From assembly GCA_000733355.1 (NCBI GenBank), contig JNVV01000003.1, positions 1,529,568 to 1,593,567 of the forward strand: a stretch of 64,000 nucleotides of DNA, written 5' to 3'. The translations under genes and the position numbers were made by a program. Source of the DNA: Falciphora oryzae. Lineage: Eukaryota > Ascomycota > Sordariomycetes > Magnaporthales > Magnaporthaceae. Positions 58,352 to 64,000 of the stretch are shown piece by piece; within the stretch, counting starts at the first letter, position 1, and every line of letters starts with the position of its first letter. A model generated the notes under the pieces. That model saw nothing but the letters and a program-made list of their open reading frames with translations, was not told where the DNA came from and searched no databases.

Positions 58352-60735
58352 ATGTCGGGCTACCGACCGCAGCGACCTTCGCCGCGCCACGGCGGCGGAG
58401 GCGGACGTGACAGCTACCATCCGCGCGATGATGGCAGACGCGGCCAGTATCGGCCTCACTCCAGTTCGTACAACGACTATAACAATACGCGCAGCTCGCA
58501 TCATCCCCCGCCGCCTGGCTTCGACAGCTTCCGCCCTCCCCAGGGAGACTTCACCTTCCGCGCCGAGAAGCCGCCCGGAATCCAAGAGACCCGCTTCGAT
58601 GGCGATGGCATCGGCGGCGGCGGTAGCCACCGTCGCGATCGCGATCGCAGAAACAACCGCCCTGACTATGGTCGCAGGGGCGGCGGACGCGATGGAGGTG
58701 GCAAAGGCCGACCGTACCGTCCCCAGCAGTCCACGCCGTACCGGCGCCTGGCTGCTGACCGCCCGATCCTGAATGCCACGCATGACGCCAACAAGGAGTT
58801 GTCGTTCAAAGAGAGTGCCAGCGGCGTCACGTACAGGGCGCTAGGCGAGCTGTCCGACAGCGACGAGGCCGAGATGGACATCTCGGACAACGAGCAGGAG
58901 GGTGGCTCTGAGCAGGCCAGTGGCCACAGCAACAAGAAGCGCCGGCTCGCCGGAGGAGATGCTTCTGGAAACAGTGTCCCCAAGTGGTCCAATCCTGACC
59001 CTTATACGGCTGCTCCCCCGCCCGACATTTCACAGCAGAAGAAGAAGGACGTGGTCCATCTGATCCGTAAGGCTCGTGTGCAACCCGCTGCGGGGTCCAA
59101 GCCTGCCGTCTCCCAGGAGAGTGCAGACTTTATCTCTTGTAACCTGGACGACAGCGACGAGGAGGACTTCGTGGTGCTTCCGTCTGATAATTCGCGTCGC
59201 GGCGACCAGTTGGACGCGCCTCTGCCGGCAAAGACCCCACTCACGCAGTCTCTGCCCGTCGCCCCAACCTCGAACCCGGGCCAGAACACTCGCGACAAGT
59301 CGTCTGCTGTTGACTATCCCGTCAACCCACTCTCCCTCCCTGCCCGACCCCCTCCTTCGGCAGATCTGGGCAGTCGCAAGCGCACCCATGACGACGAGAT
59401 CAAAGTTCCTGAGCACGCCAAACTCAAGAAACACACCACCAAAATGTCTGCTGGCTGTGTCATGCCCGAGTGGCTTCCCGTCAACGGAAAAAACTCGTGC
59501 CCGTGGGTGACCACAGATCACTCCGGTCACCATTCCGTGGCCACATGGTAAGTCCCCTCCCTCCGCCCAACCTCACCTGCCAGTCCGCCGAGGCCCCCCG
59601 ACTGCCACAATGCCAGTCGCCCGATGCCGAGACTAACGAGCTTTCGGTTGCTCTGGGTAGGCTCCACAAGGAAATCGTGGACTTCTACGAGTATGTGAAG
59701 CCCAAGGACTTCGAGGAGAAACTTAGGCAGAGCTTGGTGGACGAGCTCGAGAAACTCGTCCGCAACACGTGGAAGGATGCCTCGGTTTACCCGTTTGGCT
59801 CCTTCAAGTCGGGTCTATATCTACCCACCGGCGACATGGATCTCGTGTTCTGCTCGGATAAGTTCATGAGCCGTAGCATTGCCCAGTACATCCCCAGGCG
59901 GCACGTGTTCCACTTCGGCCGGTTCGTGGAGAAGCGAAGGCTAGCCCACCAACATCACGTCGAGAAGATCCACAAGGCCAGGGTCCCGCTGGTCAAGTAC
60001 GTCGACGCGCGTACCGGACTCAAGGTCGACATTTCGTTCGAGAACCTCACTGGCATCACAGCCATCAGGACCTTCCTCGCATGGAAGCAGGAGTTCCCGG
60101 CCATGCCAATCCTCGTGACCATTATCAAGCACTTCCTGGTCATGCGTGGCCTCAACGAGCCTGCTAATGGCGGTATCGGAGGCTTCTCCGTCATCTGCCT
60201 GGTGGTCAGCATGCTGCAGTTGCTGCCCGAGGTCCAGAGCCGCTCGATGGTTCCCGAGCAGCACCTCGGACAACTCCTTCTCGCATTCTTTGACTTGTAC
60301 GGAAACAAGTTCAAGTATCAGAAGGTGGCCATCTCTCTGAAGCCTCCTCGATATGTGCCCAAGGTATGTTCAGAACCGCAACAATCTAGTTAGAAACCTC
60401 AGCATGAAGATGCGAGAACTAATGCACAAACAACACAACAGAATCAGGTTCAGACCTTTACCTACAAGAACACGGACAGGTTCTCCATCATCGACCCGAA
60501 CGATCCCGAGAACGACATCTCGGGCGGCTCATCAAACAGCCGCACGGTTCAGTCGGCCTTCTCGCAGGCGCACGACCAGCTCCGCGAGCGCATCGCCTTC
60601 CTGGCGCGCTCCCCAGTTAACGCACCTTTCTCCAGCGTCCTGGAGCCCATCTTTGCCGGCAACTACGCCTTGTTCGAGGATCAGCGCCAGCACATGCGAG
60701 CCCTGTGGGATAGGTCCGAGTCTAGACGCCGTTAG
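58352..60735 (+). CDS. Trf4/Cid14-type non-canonical poly(A) polymerase
   Basis: Nuclear nucleotidyltransferase of the TRAMP complex type, which adds short A-tails that mark aberrant RNAs for the exosome. Exons 58352..59547, 59661..60363 and 60442..60735 give 730 aa. The first 390 residues are disordered, Arg/Gly/His/Pro-rich at the start (SPRHGGGGGRDS; RRGGGRDGGGKG) and acidic in the middle. The splice at 59547/59661 gives ATWLHKEIVDFYEYV. The polymerase-beta domain has FGSFKSGLYLPTGDMDLVF with Asp457 and Asp459, and Asp522 in LKVDISFEN. The PAP-associated domain includes GGIGGFSVICLVVSMLQ and ends with FSIIDPNDPENDISGGS. Length and order match Trf4/Trf5 and Cid14; the long RG-rich N-terminus may bind RNA or an Air-type partner. 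Directly downstream of the PKS but unrelated to it in function. Confidence 0.95.
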
Positions 60736-60844
60736 CCGTTTTGGCCAAGTCTAGCTCTCTTCCAGCCGTCTGGGCCAGGTCCGGCTCTCCACTTTCCGCG
60801 TTCTTACATGGGGGCAGAGACGGCAGGCTACTGTTCCGGCCAGC

Positions 60845-60878
<34 letters not shown>

Positions 60879-62229
60879 CTATCGCGAAGGCATCCAGCTA
60901 CAGGCACACGGCACGGCGTTTAGGATGGGGCGGTCAAAATACTCTTTGCTACTCGGTCACGACCGAGAGGATCACGATTACGGCGCCATTTCACACCCCC
61001 AGGAACCGTTAGCACGTCGGCCACGATACTACCGACGACGATATTCGATTGCCCTTGCTTCAATATCTCAACAGGTACCCCTTCTCGAGCATATGTGCTC
61101 GTTTTCCTTCAGTTTTCAGCTTGACGGGCGAAGCTTGCCCGTCGAGTTGATTCATGTATCATAGCATGGGAGCATGACCCTCTTCTTGTCTGACACGGGC
61201 TTGTTCCGTGTCGGGTCCCCCTCCCCCGTCTTTTACCCCATTCGCCATTTGCGAAAGGGACGGTCGACATTCGCCTCTGGCCTCGAGTCCTCTTCGCCCC
61301 TTCGACCGGGGTGACAGACTTGATTTTACCGAATCGATCTCCGGATACTCTGGTTTCTCCGCCTCTGCCGTGACCTCTGTGCCACGGCAAGGAAGGCCGC
61401 ACGACGTTGATCCACACGGGCACGCAGGTGACTAACTTATACGGGGACTGAACGGCTTGCCCAGAGAACCAGTAGTCTCCATAGGGAGTCTGCTACACTG
61501 ACCTCGTGATACATAGGAACGGAACAACGATGCCAGCAGAAATAATGCGACCAATTTTACGACAACCAGCATCCAACTTGCAGTCTTCGGGCTGCTCGTG
61601 GAACTTTTTCCCATTGCATGTTGCGCTTGATGCGTGGCAGCGAAGGGGAATGGAACCGTCTGTGCTTCACGCTGGGCCTCGCCTGGTCGCTCTCAGCTTC
61701 TGTTGTGATGCAGCTGTGAAGTGGACATGGGAATCACGTGCCAAGGCTGTATCAAAGCACTTTTCTCGCTTTTTTTTTTTTTTTTCTCTCTCGCTTTTCC
61801 TACTGGAGTGAAGACGGTATTAACACCCAGCAAGGCCTTTTGAGGAGAAGAGATGTCGGTGTTTGTAATGGATGTTTTGCTCGAATCAGAACCGCGATAG
61901 CCTAGCTTTGCTCCCATCCAGTTTTTAAAAGCCCGTGGTGTGCAGCATGAGCAACGCAACTTCATCCATGAATGGAGACCAGATTCAAATTGATGGTAGT
62001 TGCGGGGCACCAGCTGGGGCTGGGGATGGAGAGCTGGCTCAACTGTGGCAACTTACGGCAGTGCATAAGGCCCGACGAGACAAAACCCAATTGGAGCCAC
62101 AATTTCAATAGGTGCACGGCAGGTGCGGGAGGGACGTCCCCATAAATTGGATTGGACCAATTAAAAGCTAGGGATCTATTGCACCCATATTAAATTGAGT
62201 CGCCGCTAATCGTTTCCCGGTAATCATTT
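60736..62229. other. Intergenic region, no gene seen
   Basis: 1.5 kb of ordinary-composition DNA with T17 (60862-60878) and T16 (61770-61785) runs. Short frames only, no recognised RNA. Base composition changes sharply to AT-rich near 62200-62260. Confidence 0.55.
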
Positions 62230-63710
62230 TTTGATTCCGACACTTCCACCACCACGTTAAGTAAGTATAACTGCTTTTATACTACCGCGTAGCGATTATT
62301 ACGGCTTTATACATATATTTTTGGAATTTATAGATTACGCGCTTTAAAACGCGCGACTTTTTATTATTATACGGCCATTTTTCGTTAATTTACGGCGGTT
62401 AAAACATTTGTTAACATATTGGGTGGGATTTTTTTAGGTAAAGTTATTCGGGATGTCCCGCCGGTTTTTTCGGATTTACGACCGTTTATAGACCTTTATA
62501 CCCTTGTTAACCCCCGATTAAAAAACCGCGACTTAGTAGCCGCTTTTATAAACGCTTATACCGTTTGATACCGGTTTACTTACTATATTTTTTTCCGCGC
62601 TTGCCTTTACCCCTAAAAAATACGCCTATATTATCAAATGGAGTTATAAGGGCGTAGCGCTCGCTTGGGCTAATAGGGTTACTTAAGCGACGATGGGCTC
62701 CCCCATATCTATTATTAGTTAGTTATTCGGTAACTTTTAAAACTCGGATAATAATGCCATTTGGAAGATGATCGGGGAGATTTTTGCTTTTAAGGACGGA
62801 GGTAAGGTATGTATACCTTTATACACCCTTGTAAAAATTTTGATTAAAAGTGGCAATAAGAGGTTACCCGTTTTATCGACCTTAAAAAGGTTTAACACGG
62901 TCCGCGCCTTATGCAAACCGTTATTAAAAAGGAGCGTTAATAGCAATAGCAGGCGCTGGTGGCGTACGCGTTTATTAACACACTTAGTAAGTATTTCCAT
63001 ACTTTTATAAACTTTAACATTAGTGTAATTTATTAATACACTTAGTTAACGGTAAGAAGGTGTGTAAAAAGTGTGCGTACGATTTAAGTATTAGCTTTTA
63101 CGGCAATTACTTCGCGGGTAAAGTAGGTAACCGGTTGGTGTTTAATAGTGCTTGCACGAATTGTTAGTATTTAAGCGCTGCTTACAAGTGCTTTTTTGTT
63201 ATTATCGCGATTTGTAAATATTTTTATTTATAGATTTTTATATAGATTTATAAGGTTAACCTTAGTTTAGTTTATAAGCGTAAACGGGATGAGGATTCTA
63301 CCGATGGGGTTTGGGCCGATATGATTAAAAACCTGTCGGTTAAGCGTATAAAGGGTATGGTTCGCGATTTGCAAACCTAAATTGCCGTTGCGAAAGCTAA
63401 AAAGGCGGGTGATATTTTTAACGATAGCAGCGATTAGGTTGATAGGAGGTGATATAGGTTTATATGGGGCTATACGATATAGCTTTTTTTTACATAGCAT
63501 AATTAGGAGTTTTTAAAGGGGCATAGGATTTTACTATAGCTAATAAGGCTTTATAAAAGTTAGTTGCATTTTACACTTTTACTTATAAAGGAACGAATTT
63601 ATTTTTATTAATAAGTTTTAATATTTATAAGGAATAAATTATATTAAAATTAAATAAAATTGCATGTGAAATATATAAATTTAAATTAAATTATATAATA
63701 AAATCCGTTT
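62230..63710. mobile_element. AT-rich, RIP-like degenerate repeat relic
   Basis: Dense in TpA and poor in CpA and TpG, yet CpG persists (for example CGCGCGACTTTTTATTATTA near 62345). This is the signature of repeat-induced point mutation rather than plain CpG deamination. All frames are broken by stops, many of them TAG or TAA as expected from CAG, CAA or TGG changes. Short stretches still look protein-derived, such as Cys-containing translation near 63060-63200, but the original element class cannot be named. Confidence 0.75.
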
Positions 63711-63999
63711 TGTTGGATTATTATTCCAGCACTATTCCGGCGCATGCACTTGAGGGATCTGGAAGCCTGGAAGGTTTGGGAGGCCCGAGCCCTCCGGGGC
63801 CTACGGGGCCCACAAGGCCCCGTGACCTGGAGGGCCAAGCCCTGATTGGCAATGTATATAAGGGGCTTGGTTGCCCTCCCTTTCTAGTAGATAGATCCCT
63901 TTCCTCTTCACGCGCACAATAGAGGATCCAACCAACCAGTAGGATCCGTGTTCGTCACTCCTGGGAGATCTCCGTGCCCGGCCCCCATTGGGGCCAACA
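63711..63999 (+). mobile_element. LTR of a retrotransposon (solo or 5' LTR), unmutated
   Basis: Begins TGTTGGATTATTATTCC and ends GGGGCCAACA, so the ends form a TGTTGG/CCAACA inverted repeat with canonical TG...CA termini over 289 bases. A TATATAAG box lies at 63855-63862 about midway, as expected for the U3/R boundary on the plus strand. The GC-rich centre has short palindromes. The window ends one base later, so a primer-binding site, internal region or target duplication cannot be seen. Unlike the sequence before it, it has no RIP signature, suggesting a recent insertion. Confidence 0.7.
63855..63862 (+). promoter_or_regulatory. Candidate LTR TATA box
   Basis: TATATAAG followed by a GGCTTGG stretch, about 145 bases into the LTR; it suggests plus-strand transcription of the element. 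Confidence 0.5.
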
Positions 64000-64000
64000 G

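Noticed and set aside
1..64000. CRISPR arrays, operons, ribosome binding sites, riboswitches
   Set aside because: None seen; the window is nuclear eukaryotic DNA with spliced genes. No tRNA or rRNA was recognised by eye, but a covariance-model scan was not possible.

Overview
The window is a GC-rich chromosomal segment of a filamentous ascomycete. Short spliceosomal introns with GTRNGT-type donors, a fungal highly reducing polyketide synthase, extracellular CAZymes and a RIP-like AT-rich repeat relic point to Pezizomycotina, most likely Sordariomycetes. The genus cannot be fixed from the sequence alone. Gene models below were built by hand from splice signals, reading frame and family conservation; every complete model closes in frame.

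Region 1 (1-17.5 kb) is conserved housekeeping: the 3' part of an ADCK2/Cqd1-type mitochondrial UbiB kinase gene, the TOR kinase (4 exons, 2458 aa), an Rtf2 replication termination factor, the glucosidase II beta subunit ending in KDEL, a GCIP/cyclin-D1-binding-like protein, and an MFS sugar/quinate-type transporter. Region 2 (17.5-20.1 kb) is gene-free and holds a TIR element with a 3-bp target duplication, interrupted by a 152-base assembly gap. Region 3 (20.1-38 kb) carries a secreted GH3 beta-glucosidase, a 7.2-kb gene-free stretch rich in homopolymer runs, a 1241-aa disordered protein, a GNAT acetyltransferase and a secreted PL4 rhamnogalacturonan lyase. The two CAZymes and the transporter fit a plant-biomass degrader.

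Region 4 (38.5-57.2 kb) looks like a small secondary-metabolite locus. It has a 17-exon ABCB-type full transporter, an FSH1-family serine hydrolase and, divergent from it across a 2.35-kb shared upstream region, a KS-AT-DH-ER-KR-ACP reducing polyketide synthase. The synthase has no methyltransferase, no thioesterase and a strongly altered dehydratase active site. The hydrolase is a candidate trans-acting release enzyme and the transporter a candidate exporter; both roles are inferred from context.

Region 5 (57.2-64 kb) has a Trf4/Cid14-type non-canonical poly(A) polymerase gene, then a TpA-rich, CpA/TpG-poor tract that looks like a RIP-mutated repeat, and finally an apparently unmutated LTR with TGTTGG...CCAACA ends at the window edge.
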